Shown: positions 1-9,367, counted from the stretch's first letter. The stretch is 64,000 nucleotides of DNA from an uncultured Aquimarina sp. (GCA_947498775.1 CANMLL010000005.1:1-64000), one strand, 5' to 3'. Notes: a model not told the origin generated them from the letters alone. A program made the numbers and translations.

Positions 1-373
1 CCTGATGAAAAATTTTCTTCAAGTGACCTTGCAAACGTTTACCTCTAAAATCGTTTATCGTATTATGGTCTGGCTTGCTTTGTCCACTTAGCCACATAAA
101 ATGAATATTCTCAAGTAGGGCTTGTTCTATTTTCCTTGAAGAATATAAATTACGCAAATATGCATAAATGATAACCTTAAGAAGCATACGTGGATGATAA
201 CTTGATGTGCCGCCGCCTTTATAACTCTTTTCTAAAGCAGTTATATCGACATGATCTATAATCCTATTAACAATACGAACTGGATGATTCTTGGGAACTA
301 AATCATCATAACTGGGCGGTAAAAGACTTAATTGATCTTGATCATAAGTCTTGAAGATAACGTTTCGACTCAT
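1..373 (-). CDS. IS1182-family transposase, N-terminal part (cut by window edge)
   Basis: Reading from the ATG at 373 gives about 124 codons open to the window edge, beginning MSRNVIFKTYDQDQLSLLPP. The segments HPVRIVNRIIDHVD, YHPRMLLKVIIYAYL and SKPDHNTINDFR are typical of the N-terminal DUF772-type domain of IS1182/IS5-group DDE transposases. The catalytic DDE domain would lie further left and is not in the window. Whether the full gene is intact cannot be judged. No accessory or passenger gene is visible on this side of the element. Confidence 0.85.
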   Translation of the reverse strand, partial: MSRNVIFKTYDQDQLSLLPPSYDDLVPKNHPVRIVNRIIDHVDITALEKSYKGGGTSSYHPRMLLKVIIYAYLRNLYSSRKIEQALLENIHFMWLSGQSKPDHNTINDFRGKRLQGHLKKIFHQ

Positions 374-404
374 AATTAAAGTTAAAAACTAAAACCCTTC
401 TAAC

Positions 405-435
405 CAAAAAAAAAGACTGCCTTTTCAGACAGCCT
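405..435 (-). terminator. Terminator-like hairpin at the IS end
   Basis: On the minus strand AGGCTGTC and GGCAGTCT pair over 8 bp with two G-U pairs around a short loop, followed by nine Ts. It lies 34 bases after the stop codon of the receptor gene ending at 469, so it could end that transcript. The same bases may be the terminal inverted repeat of the insertion sequence, and both roles are possible. Confidence 0.5.
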
Positions 436-468
436 CTTTACTGTTTTATATACATATGTATAATGATC

Positions 469-2928
469 TCATCCTTCAAATTCATTGTCACCATTGTAGT
501 CTCTTTGTGATCGGCCTCTTTTCTTTTTCTGATTAAACCTGTACGTAAATGATAGGTTGAAACTACGTTCTCTCCATTGAAATTCACTATCAGATATAAA
601 GGTTGGAGTGGTAGAGGTACTTATTCGTTTTCTAGAATTGAATACATCATTTACATTAAAGGTGAGCGAAGCTTTCTCTTTGAATAGATCCTTGCTAAAT
701 GCTAGTGTCATACTAAAGATACCCTCACTTTTGGTTTGGGCATTTTCTGTAGGACCTCTGTAAAAAATACTGGTTTGCCAATCAATTTTTGCAGGTAAGG
801 TAAACTTATTATTTATTCTTGCAAACCAACTGAAAATATCAGCATCCAGATTCTCTCCATTATTTTCACCTCTTACACTATTTTGAAAGGCATTAAAATT
901 ACCATTTAATCGCCATTTTTTTGAAGGACTGTATGTGAGGGTAAATTCGAACCCATAACGATCAGAGCTGGTAAGATTTATAGGGGTTCTACGTATTACC
1001 GGTACTTCGGTACCTGGGTTATTTTCATCGGCTCCAATAAATATGGTATCCCCTGTATCTTCAGCAATAAAAGTAAAAACCTGGGTGGATCTATTGTAGT
1101 AGATAGAAGTATTTAGTGTTAGTTTCCCTATTCTATTAAGATATCCCAAATCAAATGTATTTGCATAACTTGGATCCAGATCAGGGTTTCCTTGAAACAG
1201 GTTGGTAGCACTAGATCTCGAGGGAAAGGGATTCACGAATCTAGAGCGTGGTCTCCTTATTCTTCGATTATAACCAAGAGTAAGACTCTGTTTTTTAGAA
1301 ATTTCATATCCAAGGTTTATAGTAGGAAACCAATCTGTGTAATTTTTTCTATTAAAATCACCATTAGTTTGCTGATCAATAATAATTCTGGTGTCTTCCA
1401 TTCTAAGCCCTAGTAAATAGGATAACTTACCAGATTTACTTCCGTATTGAGTATAAAATGCATTGATACGTTCGGTAAAAATGAGGTTGTTTGATAGATT
1501 GGTATCGGTAGTGATTGTTCCGTTATTATCAAATTGAACAAGAAAATCGGTATCTAATTCATTAAAATTACCACGGTATCCTAATTCGAATTGTGTTTTT
1601 TCTCCAATAGGAAGTACATAGTCACTTTGTAATAGAATTCGATCTTGGTTTTCTAAAGTGTTAACCAATTCGACGGTAGATATATTTTCTTGTGTGATTC
1701 TTGATCGCTCATCTTCATTACTATTTTCAATCTGAAAATCGAAAGTTAATTTATGTCCGCTATCATTAAAATTCTTTACATAGTTAAGGGAATATTGCTT
1801 CGTAATGTCGTCTTCAACTTCAGGATCAAAACGCACATTTTGACTTAAAATAGTACCGTTAATATCAGGTTCGATAATAATATTAGTGGTATTACTTTTA
1901 TTATCTCTGAATCTGTATAAAAAGGAAGAAGTTATCGAGGAACTCTTATTTATGTACCACTCAACTCCTGTATTAGTCGTAAGCCCTTTTCTTGTTCTGT
2001 CAAAATCTCGTTCTTCGGTTAAAAAGGTATCTGGGTCGTCTGAGCCATCGGATTGAATATTTAAAAACTGAGTTTCGTTTAATGAATTTCCCGGTACTTC
2101 GCGATAATTATATCCAGAAGTAGTAAAAAAATTAAAGTCTCCTGTTCTATAATTAATATTGCCTGATATTCCTGCGGCTTCAGGATATCCAGTATTGATT
2201 GTTATTGCCCCATTAAGGCCTTGCAGCTTGCTTCTTCTTAAAATTATATTCAGAATCCCAGCCGTACCTTCAGCATCATAACGCGCAGAAGGGGAGGTGA
2301 TTACTTCGACTCTTTCTATTGATTCTGCAGGTAACTGTCTTAATGCATCTGTGCTACTAAGCCCAACTAATCCGGATGGTTTACCATTAATAAGGATTCT
2401 TACATTATCATTTCCGCGCAGTGCAACATTTCCTTCGACATCCACAGAAACCGAAGGAACATTATCAAGTACATCGCTTACGGTACCTCCGCTTACCGTA
2501 AGGTCCTTGCCTACATTATATATCTTTTTATCGAGTTTGATTTCTACAGTGGTCTTTTCTGCAATTATTACGACATCATCCAGAGTTTCTCTATCTAATC
2601 CCAATGTGATTGATCCTAAGTCGATACTTTTAAATAATTTTTGTTTTGGGAGCGTTTTAGTTTTGAAAGAAATAAACTCGATGTTTACATCATACACACC
2701 AGTATTCACTTCAATGCTAAACTTTCCATCGATATCTGTGATACCACCTGTTACTATTTTTTGTTGTCTTGGATTATAAAAGGATACTGTAGCATATTCA
2801 AGAGGTTTGTTAGTGTCTTGATCTAGTACTATACCGGTAACTGTTATAAGGCCCGGTTGAAAATTACCTCTCTGAGAATGTAACACCATTATGGGTACAA
2901 AAACTACAATATACAGGAGTCTAGTCAT
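469..2928 (-). CDS. Outer-membrane beta-barrel receptor with carboxypeptidase-like domain
   Basis: This 819-residue protein has a signal peptide (about 1-18), a carboxypeptidase-like regulatory domain (about 28-110, TGIVLDQDTNKPLEYATVSF), a plug-like domain (about 130-230, with VSDVLDNVPSVSVD and LRGNDNVRILINGKPSG), and a long barrel to the C-terminus. This architecture is the Bacteroidota OMP_b-brl_3 family of TonB-receptor-like proteins. The substrate is unknown. The last strand ends YRFN and is followed by a charged tail rich in K, R, D and E, which is unusual for a barrel that normally ends on an aromatic residue. The gene stands alone, with a possible terminator just downstream. Confidence 0.9.
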   Translation of the reverse strand: MTRLLYIVVFVPIMVLHSQRGNFQPGLITVTGIVLDQDTNKPLEYATVSFYNPRQQKIVTGGITDIDGKFSIEVNTGVYDVNIEFISFKTKTLPKQKLFKSIDLGSITLGLDRETLDDVVIIAEKTTVEIKLDKKIYNVGKDLTVSGGTVSDVLDNVPSVSVDVEGNVALRGNDNVRILINGKPSGLVGLSSTDALRQLPAESIERVEVITSPSARYDAEGTAGILNIILRRSKLQGLNGAITINTGYPEAAGISGNINYRTGDFNFFTTSGYNYREVPGNSLNETQFLNIQSDGSDDPDTFLTEERDFDRTRKGLTTNTGVEWYINKSSSITSSFLYRFRDNKSNTTNIIIEPDINGTILSQNVRFDPEVEDDITKQYSLNYVKNFNDSGHKLTFDFQIENSNEDERSRITQENISTVELVNTLENQDRILLQSDYVLPIGEKTQFELGYRGNFNELDTDFLVQFDNNGTITTDTNLSNNLIFTERINAFYTQYGSKSGKLSYLLGLRMEDTRIIIDQQTNGDFNRKNYTDWFPTINLGYEISKKQSLTLGYNRRIRRPRSRFVNPFPSRSSATNLFQGNPDLDPSYANTFDLGYLNRIGKLTLNTSIYYNRSTQVFTFIAEDTGDTIFIGADENNPGTEVPVIRRTPINLTSSDRYGFEFTLTYSPSKKWRLNGNFNAFQNSVRGENNGENLDADIFSWFARINNKFTLPAKIDWQTSIFYRGPTENAQTKSEGIFSMTLAFSKDLFKEKASLTFNVNDVFNSRKRISTSTTPTFISDSEFQWRERSFNLSFTYRFNQKKKRGRSQRDYNGDNEFEG

Positions 2929-3109
2929 GTTGAAAGTTATAAATCGAACTAAAAGTATCGAAGCAGATACAACAAAGCGGTTAATAGTTTGTTAAATGTT
3001 TTTTCTTTATGATTAAACAAATACTAATATTGTTCGAGCATCTATAATCTATTTGACAATAATTTGGCCCAAAGGTTTAAAGTGATAATTATTTTTTGAA
3101 TGTTGATAC

Positions 3110-3451
3110 TTAAAGAATATCAATCACTTTTTGAGGAGGTCTACCAATTATTGCTTTGTTATTCTTTATTACAATAGGCCTTTCAATAAGCTTTGGGTGG
3201 TCTGTAAGTGCCTTAATTATTTCATCATCGGTCATATCTTTACCTTTGAAATTTTCTTTCCAAATAGCTTCATTCCTTCTCACCAAATCAATGGGCAGAA
3301 TGCCTAAAAGGTTAATGATTTCACTTAATTCCTCCTTGTTAGGTGGCGTTTCAAGATATTTAATGATTGTTATATCTTCATTCTTCTGCTCTAATATCTC
3401 GAGAGTTTCTCTTGATTTTCGGCATCTAGGGTTATGATAAATTGTGGTCAT
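3110..3451 (-). CDS. arsC: Glutaredoxin-type arsenate reductase family protein (ArsC/YfgD)
   Basis: The protein is 113 residues when read from the ATG at 3451; the longer reading frame would overlap prfB. It begins MTTIYHNPRCRKSRETLE with the catalytic Cys at residue 10, and it carries the family motifs LIERPIV and GRPP near the C-terminus. Members reduce arsenate using glutathione/glutaredoxin, but many chromosomal orphans of this family have no shown arsenic role. No arsenite pump or ArsR regulator is nearby. It follows prfB by 13 bases on the same strand and is probably co-transcribed, which speaks for a housekeeping redox role rather than a resistance operon. Confidence 0.85.
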   Translation of the reverse strand: MTTIYHNPRCRKSRETLEILEQKNEDITIIKYLETPPNKEELSEIINLLGILPIDLVRRNEAIWKENFKGKDMTDDEIIKALTDHPKLIERPIVIKNNKAIIGRPPQKVIDIL

Positions 3452-3464
3452 GTATGTTTTAATT

Positions 3465-4563
3465 TTAGCCTTCATCTTTTTGCCCCATCATCATTAGATA
3501 GGCCTTTAAGAATTGATCAATGTTTCCGTCCATTACAGCATCAACATTACCTGTCTCTTCAGCTGTTCGTACATCCTTCACCAACTTATAGGGATGCATT
3601 ACATAATTACGAATTTGTGACCCCCATTCGATTTTCATTTTTGAAGCTTCAATTTCGTCTCGTTGTGCTTGTCTTTTTTTAAGCTCCATCTCGAATAATT
3701 GAGATTTAAGCATTTGCATTGCTTTTTCTCTATTATCGTGTTGTGATCTCGAATCTGAACATGAGATTTGGATTCCGGTAGGGAAGTGTGTAAGCTGTAC
3801 TTTGGTTTCAACTTTATTTACATTTTGACCGCCAGCACCGCTGGATCTTGAGGTGATAATTTCATAATCTGCAGGATTCACCTCTATTTCGATGCTGTCA
3901 TCGGCAAGAGGATATACATAAATAGAAGCAAACGAGGTATGTCGTTTGGCATTGCTATCAAAAGGAGAAATACGAACCAATCGGTGTACACCATTTTCTC
4001 CTTTCAACCACCCAAAGGCAAACTCCCCGTCAATTTCAAGAGTTACTGTCTTAATACCAGCTACATCTCCTCCCTGATAGTTAAGCTCTTTTACTTTATA
4101 ACCTTGTCTTTCGGCCCACATCAAATACATGCGCATTAGCATACTGGCCCAATCACAGCTTTCTGTACCGCCAGCACCTGCTGTTATTTGCAATACGGCA
4201 CTCATGCTATCGCCCTCGTCGCTAAGCATGTTTTTAAATTCTAGGTCTTCAATAAAGAATTTCGTTTCTTCATAGCGTTCAGAAACTTCATCCTCGCCAA
4301 CATCTCCTTCTTTAAAGAATTCATAAAGTACTTCGAGATCATCAACATGGGTGACTCCTTTTTCATAATCGGATACCCATTTTTTTTCAGCATTGAGGGC
4401 TCTCATCAATTTTTCGGCTTCTTGAGCATCATCCCAAAAATCTGGAGCATATGTTTTTTCTTCTTCGTTTGCTATCTCTATAAGTTTGGCATCAATGTCA
4501 AAGATACCTCCTTAACGCAACCAGGCGCTCTCTAAGATCTTGTAAAGTCTCAGTATTAATCAT
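3465..4563 (-). CDS. prfB: Peptide chain release factor 2, made by programmed +1 frameshift
   Basis: RF2 recognises UGA and UAA stop codons and releases the finished peptide. The gene has two parts. Codons 1-21 run from the ATG at 4563 and end at an in-frame TGA (4500-4498). The +1 frame then continues from GAC at 4499 to the stop at 3465. The joined protein is 365 residues, the same length as E. coli RF2. It carries the stop-recognition motif SPF ([11 protein letters not shown]) and the peptidyl-transferase motif GGQ ([15 protein letters not shown]). A gene caller that ignores the shift starts too late, at 4409. The frameshift makes RF2 level self-regulating, because low RF2 favours the shift. 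Confidence 0.96.
4497..4512 (-). promoter_or_regulatory. RF2 programmed +1 frameshift site
   Basis: The minus strand reads AGGAGGTATCTTTGAC. It has a Shine-Dalgarno-like AGGAGG, a slippery CTT codon and an in-frame TGA followed by C. The spacing is that of the classic prfB site: three bases separate the AGGAGG from CTT. Slippage on CTT moves ribosomes into the +1 frame (GAC). An AGGAGG is notable because Bacteroidota seldom use strong Shine-Dalgarno sequences for initiation. Confidence 0.93.
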
Positions 4564-4580
4564 TTCTTTATATTTTATGA

Positions 4581-4588
4581 CAAAAATA
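4581..4588 (-). promoter_or_regulatory. Putative -7 promoter box for prfB
   Basis: The minus strand reads TATTTTTG, an exact match to the flavobacterial -7 consensus TAnnTTTG, 18 bases before the prfB start codon. No clear -33 TTG stands at the usual distance, so this is a weak call. Confidence 0.35.
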
Positions 4589-4674
4589 GGATTTAACACT
4601 TCAGAAGGAAATAATTTTGGGATTATTTTATAGATTTAGTGTTTTTACTAAATCCATCGCGTAAATCATTTTAC

Positions 4675-7092
4675 ATGAAAGTTCAATTTACTTGCTTGTT
4701 CATTTTGGTTAGTTGTTTTATTAATGCACAGTTTTTGGAACAACATAAAAATCTTACATCATACAAAGGCTATTTTAATTTTCATTATAACGAATCAAAA
4801 GATGAGATTTATCTAGAGGTAGATACCCTTGATTCAGAGTTTTTGTATGTACACTCTTTGGCCACTGGTTTGGGATCCAATGATATCGGTTTGGATAGAG
4901 GACAAATAGGAGATGGTGTTATTGTTAAGTTTCAACGAGCTGGAAATAAATTACTACTGGTTCAACCGAACCAAAGATATAGGGCAATAACGGATAATAC
5001 TTTAGAAAAGAAAAGTGTAGCACAGGCTTTTACAAGATCAGTATTATTTGGTTTTCCAATTAAGGAAGAAAAATCGGGCAAGTTTATTATTGATTTAACT
5101 CCTTTTTTACTTCAAGACACACATGGTATTATAGATAGGTTAAAATCTCAAAATGAAGGAGTCTATAAAGTAGATAAAGAAAAAAGTGCATTAGAGCTTG
5201 AAAGAACAAAAGCGTTTCCTAAGAATGTAGAATTTGAAGCACTGATTACGTACAAGGGGGTTGCAAAAGGACAAAACATAAGGTCTGTGGCGCCTAATTC
5301 TAAACTTTTAACTGTTATTCAACATCACTCCTTTGTAGAATTACCAGATGATGACTATCAAAAAAGAGCATTTGATCCCAGAAGTGGTGCGATTTCTATT
5401 TCGTACATGGATTATGCTACCCCGGTACAAGAGCCTATTGTGAAACGCTACATCGTAAGACATCGTTTAGAGAAAAAGAATCCAGAACTTGATATCAGTG
5501 AAGCAAAAGAACCTATAGTTTATTATTTGGATCCTGGTACACCAGAACCTGTTCGGTCTGCTTTACTTGAAGGCGCTCGTTGGTGGAATGAAGCCTATGA
5601 AGCTATAGGGTTTAAAGATGCTTTTCAGGTAAAAATGCTGCCAGAAGATGCCGATCCAATGGATTTAAGATATAATGTTATACAATGGGTACATCGTTCT
5701 AAGAGAGGATGGAGTTATGGCGCCAGTGTTGTAGATCCCAGAACAGGTGAAATTCTTAAAGGACATGTAAGTTTGGGAAGTTTACGAATTCGTCAGGATT
5801 TTTTGATTGCTCAGGCATTATTAAATAAACCTTTTAAGGATAGCGATGATAATTATAAACCAATGTTGGATATGGCCTTGGCTCGTATTCGTCAGTTATC
5901 AGCCCATGAGGTGGGACATACCATAGGTTTTGCTCATAATTTTGCTGCCAGTACTAATGATAGAGCTTCGGTAATGGATTATCCACATCCAATGGTAACT
6001 TTAAAAGATGGTAACGTTGATATTTCTGATGCATATGACACCAAAATAGGAGTATGGGATAAGGTTACGGTAGGGTATAGCTATTCTGAATTTGCAAAGG
6101 GAACTAATGAAAAGGAAAAACTAAACGAAATTTTGAACGCAGCATATCAATCTGGTCTTCGGTTTATTTCTGATAGTGATGCCAGACCAGTAGGAGGAGC
6201 CCATGAATTGGCACACCTCTGGGATAATGGAAAGAGTGCAGCAGAGGAGTTGGAAAATGTATTGCAGGTTAGAGAAGTTGCCATGCGTAATTTTTCTGAA
6301 GATAATATTAGAAGTAACGAACCGTATTCGGTTTTGGAGGATGTATTTGTACCCCTTTACTTCTTTCATAGATATCAGACTGAAGCTGCAGTAAAACTTA
6401 TAGGTGGACTCAATTATAATTATGCTGTTAAGGGAGATCAGCAAAACATTGTAGAAGTTACAGCGCCTAAAAAACAAAAAGCTGCACTTCAAACAATCTT
6501 AAAAACTTTATCCCCTGAAATTCTTGCAATTCCCGAAGATAAATTAAAACTATTTCCTCCCAGAGCTTTTGGATATCAAAGATCCAGAGAATCTTTTAAA
6601 GGTAAGACTGGGGTTGGTTTTGATGCCTTAAGTGTGGCCGCTACAGCTAGTGATATGAGTTTAACTTTATTATTGCATCCAGAAAGAACGTCTCGATTAG
6701 TACAACAAAAAAGTTTGAATCAAAATCAATTAGGGCTGGTTGACACTTTGGATGAGTTGATAAAGCTTTCTTTTGAAACCCAATCAAAGAATAGTTATTA
6801 CAAAGAAATCCAGCATACCGTTAAAGCTAACGTATTAAAGCACCTCATGAATCTAAGTAAAGACAAACGGGCCTACCCACAGGTTAACGCCATATCATAT
6901 GCTAAGATCAACGCGTTGGTTCCATTTCTTAAAAGAAAAACAGGGGACCCTTTGGATAAGGTTTATAATGATTACTATCTAAAGCAAATTAGTGATTTTC
7001 TTGAAAAACCTTCAACATTTAAAGCATTGCCTTCGCCAAAGATCCCTGATGGGTCTCCTATTGGTAGTTACAGGTGTAAGTTTGAGTTTTAA
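4675..7092 (+). CDS. Secreted zinc-dependent metalloprotease (DUF5117/DUF5118 type)
   Basis: I start the gene at the ATG at 4675, because MKVQFTCLFILVSCFINAQ is a clean signal peptide. The mature protein has about 786 residues. The N-terminal half (to about residue 260) matches the DUF5118/DUF5117 region that precedes the catalytic domain in this Bacteroidota family. The zinc site is HEVGHTIGFAH, with ligands H411, H415 and H421, followed by the Met-turn-like sequence SVMDYPHP, so it is a metzincin-like peptidase. The substrate is unknown. The location is periplasmic or extracellular. It is divergent from prfB and 25 bases upstream of the threonine aldolase gene, so the two may share a transcript although their functions do not obviously connect. 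Confidence 0.88.
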   Translation: MKVQFTCLFILVSCFINAQFLEQHKNLTSYKGYFNFHYNESKDEIYLEVDTLDSEFLYVHSLATGLGSNDIGLDRGQIGDGVIVKFQRAGNKLLLVQPNQRYRAITDNTLEKKSVAQAFTRSVLFGFPIKEEKSGKFIIDLTPFLLQDTHGIIDRLKSQNEGVYKVDKEKSALELERTKAFPKNVEFEALITYKGVAKGQNIRSVAPNSKLLTVIQHHSFVELPDDDYQKRAFDPRSGAISISYMDYATPVQEPIVKRYIVRHRLEKKNPELDISEAKEPIVYYLDPGTPEPVRSALLEGARWWNEAYEAIGFKDAFQVKMLPEDADPMDLRYNVIQWVHRSKRGWSYGASVVDPRTGEILKGHVSLGSLRIRQDFLIAQALLNKPFKDSDDNYKPMLDMALARIRQLSAHEVGHTIGFAHNFAASTNDRASVMDYPHPMVTLKDGNVDISDAYDTKIGVWDKVTVGYSYSEFAKGTNEKEKLNEILNAAYQSGLRFISDSDARPVGGAHELAHLWDNGKSAAEELENVLQVREVAMRNFSEDNIRSNEPYSVLEDVFVPLYFFHRYQTEAAVKLIGGLNYNYAVKGDQQNIVEVTAPKKQKAALQTILKTLSPEILAIPEDKLKLFPPRAFGYQRSRESFKGKTGVGFDALSVAATASDMSLTLLLHPERTSRLVQQKSLNQNQLGLVDTLDELIKLSFETQSKNSYYKEIQHTVKANVLKHLMNLSKDKRAYPQVNAISYAKINALVPFLKRKTGDPLDKVYNDYYLKQISDFLEKPSTFKALPSPKIPDGSPIGSYRCKFEF

Positions 7093-7117
7093 TTTTAATT
7101 AAGTTTATAATACTATA

Positions 7118-8158
7118 ATGATCATAGACCTCAGAAGCGATACGGTTACAAAACCAACCCCAGAGATGCTTAATGCAATGATGACAGCCAAAGTAGGGGA
7201 TGATGTATACAAAGAAGATCCGACTGTAAATGCTTTAGAAGAAAAAATAGCAACTATGTTTGGCAAAGATCAAGCACTATTTTTTCCTTCAGGGAGTATG
7301 GCCAATCAGGCGGCAATAAAGTTACATACACAGCCAGGAGAACAACTCATCGCTGATCAATACGCTCATGTTTATAATTATGAAGGCGGAGGGGTATCTT
7401 TCAATAGTGGTGTATCATGTAAGTTAATCGAAGGAAAAAGAGGAATGATTACGGCTTCTCAAGTAGAAGCATCCATTAATCCACCAGATTTTTATCACAG
7501 TCCGTCAACCAGTTTGGTTTGCCTGGAGAATACAACCAATAAAGGAGGAGGGGCTTGCTACGATTTTGAAGAAATAAAAAATATCAAAAAGGTATGCAAT
7601 GATCATAATCTAGGATATCACCTAGATGGGGCAAGATTATGGAATGCCTTAGTAGCAAAGAAAGAAAATGCTAAGCAATACGGTGCACAATTTGATACCA
7701 TATCGGTTTGCTTAAGCAAAGGTCTAGGAGCACCAATAGGCTCTGTGTTGATTGGAGATGAAGAAATGATGAAAAATGCTATTCGGGTTAGGAAAATTCT
7801 TGGTGGTGGTATGCGCCAGGTGGGATATTTGGCAGCGGCAGGTCTCTATGCGATAGAAAATCATATTGATCGATTAGCTGATGATCATAAAAAGGCAAGA
7901 GAGATTGGTAATGTATTAGAAGCATTACCCTTTGTAAAACAAGTAGCACCTATAGATACTAATATTGTGATTTTTACCATTGATGGAGATGAAGAAGAGT
8001 TTATTTCAGAAATGGGATCCAAGGATATTCATTTTTATGGTATGGGACAGGGTAAGCTTAGGTTTGTTACCCATCTTAACTATACACGGGATATGCATGA
8101 ATATTTTCTAGAGCTACTGACTTCCCTAAAAACAAATAAAGCTGTTCAAAAAATCTGA
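7118..8158 (+). CDS. ltaE: Low-specificity threonine aldolase
   Basis: This PLP enzyme cleaves threonine or allo-threonine to glycine and acetaldehyde in the cytoplasm. The 346-residue protein starts MIIDLRSDTVTKPTPEM, the family hallmark. It has the PLP-binding stretch FFPSGSMANQ, the aspartate-containing HLDGARLWN, and the Schiff-base lysine K201 in SKGLGAPIGS. Length and motifs are normal. Stereospecificity cannot be read from the sequence. The symbol is by family similarity. Confidence 0.9.
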   Translation: MIIDLRSDTVTKPTPEMLNAMMTAKVGDDVYKEDPTVNALEEKIATMFGKDQALFFPSGSMANQAAIKLHTQPGEQLIADQYAHVYNYEGGGVSFNSGVSCKLIEGKRGMITASQVEASINPPDFYHSPSTSLVCLENTTNKGGGACYDFEEIKNIKKVCNDHNLGYHLDGARLWNALVAKKENAKQYGAQFDTISVCLSKGLGAPIGSVLIGDEEMMKNAIRVRKILGGGMRQVGYLAAAGLYAIENHIDRLADDHKKAREIGNVLEALPFVKQVAPIDTNIVIFTIDGDEEEFISEMGSKDIHFYGMGQGKLRFVTHLNYTRDMHEYFLELLTSLKTNKAVQKI

Positions 8159-8195
8159 ACAGCTTCAGTTTATGAATAAATTTTACACTTAAAAA

Positions 8196-8516
8196 TTAAG
8201 CTTCTTTTGTATCAGCACCCGGAGCATTTTCTTTTACAGAGTTGATTCCGTTTTCCATTCCAGATTCAGAAGAATACATTTGACTACTACCTATTATTTG
8301 ACCATTACTAGCTTTCAGGTTAAAATAGAATTTTCCATTTTTTGCAGTTTTACGCTCATATCTGGCATCATCAGAAGCGTTTTTTTGTATAGAAGCGATT
8401 CCGTTTTCTGCTGCTGATTTACTATTGTATACTTCACTACTTAGGATTACTTGACCGTTTTTAGCCTTTAACGTGAAATGAAAGCTAGATCCTTCCTTAT
8501 TTTTGAGTTCAAACAT
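8196..8516 (-). CDS. YegP-like DUF1508 protein with two repeats
   Basis: The 106-residue protein consists of two tandem DUF1508 (YegP) units of about 45 residues. Each holds a core of the type F-x-L-K-A-x-N-G-Q-V/I-I-x-S-S-x-x-Y-x-S (for example FYFNLKASNGQIIGSSQMYS). There is no signal peptide, so it should be cytoplasmic. The family is small and widespread, and its biochemical role is not established. The gene is isolated, convergent with the threonine aldolase gene at only 37 bases. Confidence 0.85.
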   Translation of the reverse strand: MFELKNKEGSSFHFTLKAKNGQVILSSEVYNSKSAAENGIASIQKNASDDARYERKTAKNGKFYFNLKASNGQIIGSSQMYSSESGMENGINSVKENAPGADTKEA

Positions 8517-8824
8517 ATTGTTAGTTTTTTAGTTAATTCTTATGCTTTTGTTAAAATTATAGAATTAAAAGCAAAAAGAAAAATATAAAAATGACGAAGT
8601 GCACTTTTTTTCAAAAAACAACACTAATATTTAGATTGTCATTTATTGGTCTCAGATTTGGGTTCAAAACCCAGCAATTTTATTGCAGCACTTTAGTACT
8701 GCGAAAAAATCTGTTTTTCACTACTGTTACTAGTTAAAAGTTATACGTTAAAAGTTGTCTGTCTGTCATCCATCCTTACACCAAATAACTTTTAACAAGT
8801 AACAAAAAACAATGTATTGTGTAT
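8517..8824. other. Intergenic region, no gene seen
   Basis: About 310 bases without a coding sequence. It holds a foldback repeat (8726-8803), a hairpin CAGCACTTTAGTACTG near 8684, and GGGTTCAAAACCC near 8660. The last looks like a tRNA T-arm but has no acceptor or anticodon partner. Poly-A/T stretches near 8570-8625 may hold the promoter of the YegP-like gene, but no TAnnTTTG box was recognised. Confidence 0.5.
8726..8803. repeat. Foldback inverted repeat, 19-bp arms
   Basis: GTTACTAGTTAAAAGTTAT (8726-8744) is the reverse complement of ATAACTTTTAACAAGTAAC (8785-8803) except for one base. A third GTTAAAAGTT copy lies at 8747-8756. The 78-bp unit can fold into a hairpin and may be a small REP/MITE-like element. 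No flanking target duplication was recognised. Confidence 0.55.
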
Positions 8825-8851
8825 CAAAACCCCTGCACGTGCAGTGCAGGG
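8825..8851 (-). terminator. Terminator after the YbaB gene
   Basis: On the minus strand CCCTGCAC pairs with GTGCAGGG across a five-base loop, followed by GTTTTG. It sits four bases after the stop codon of the YbaB gene. The T-run is short, so termination may be partial. Confidence 0.65.
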
Positions 8852-8855
8852 TGGT

Positions 8856-9179
8856 TTACTTGAATAAATCTAGCCCGGGGATATTAGGCATTCCCTCTTT
8901 TGCAACGGCCGCCAATTCACTTTCATTAACTTGGGTAGCTTTGACGATAGCTTTGTTCAACGTCAAAATCAGATAATCTTCCAATTGCTCTTTGTCATCT
9001 AGCAACGCATTGGCAATAGCAATACTTTTAATTTCTCTATTTGCCGTGAGTGTAACTTCAACCAGATTATCAGAACTACTTTCGTCTATCAAAACTGTAT
9101 CTAGTCTTTTTTTTGTTTCTTCCACTTTTTTCTGGGCTTCTTTAAGCTTTCCCATCATTCCCATCATATCTCCAAACAT
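8856..9179 (-). CDS. YbaB/EbfC-family nucleoid-associated protein
   Basis: This 107-residue DNA-binding protein begins [26 protein letters not shown], a Met-rich start and helix typical of the YbaB/EbfC family. A sheet segment ([19 protein letters not shown]) and a C-terminal helix follow. Family members form dimers that coat DNA. In many bacteria the gene sits beside dnaX and recR, but neither is present here. A well-formed promoter and a terminator flank it, so it is probably a single-gene transcript. Confidence 0.88.
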   Translation of the reverse strand: MFGDMMGMMGKLKEAQKKVEETKKRLDTVLIDESSSDNLVEVTLTANREIKSIAIANALLDDKEQLEDYLILTLNKAIVKATQVNESELAAVAKEGMPNIPGLDLFK

Positions 9180-9205
9180 ATCCTGTTTCTTTTAAATTAT
9201 GAAAA

Positions 9206-9237
9206 CAAAATTAGCATTTTGAAGACTAATATGCCAA
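9206..9237 (-). promoter_or_regulatory. Predicted flavobacterial promoter of the YbaB gene
   Basis: On the minus strand TTG (9237-9235) is followed after 21 bases by TAATTTTG (9213-9206). Both boxes and the spacing fit the Bacteroidota primary sigma consensus TTG-N17-23-TAnnTTTG. The predicted leader is about 20 bases. Confidence 0.55.
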
Positions 9238-9367
9238 AGCATTATTATAAAAAGAATTATATTCCATTATAGAACTCTATTTTGTTGCTATACCGGTTGA
9301 GTCAAAACTTCATATTAGGATATTAGAAATAGATGATAAGTCTGTGTGTTATATTCTTAGTTTCAGT

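Larger units (their letters stand above)
1..436 (-). mobile_element. IS1182-family insertion sequence, one end only
   Basis: The stretch holds the 5' part of a transposase gene and, outside its start codon, a sequence that reads GAGGCTGTCTGAAAAGGCAG on the minus strand from position 436. That resembles the terminal inverted repeats of IS1182-type elements as I remember them, so the element probably ends at about 436. The other end lies outside the window, so the inverted repeat and any target duplication cannot be confirmed. A 14-bp palindrome (449-462) lies just outside the proposed end. Confidence 0.6.

Noticed and set aside
1192..2826. Plus-strand ORFs inside the receptor gene at 469-2928
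   Set aside because: They are shadow frames of a gene with a signal peptide and full domain order on the other strand.
8645..8700. tRNA-like sequence (GGGTTCAAAACCC)
   Set aside because: Only a hairpin resembling a T-arm is present. There is no acceptor stem, D-arm or anticodon arm at fitting distances.
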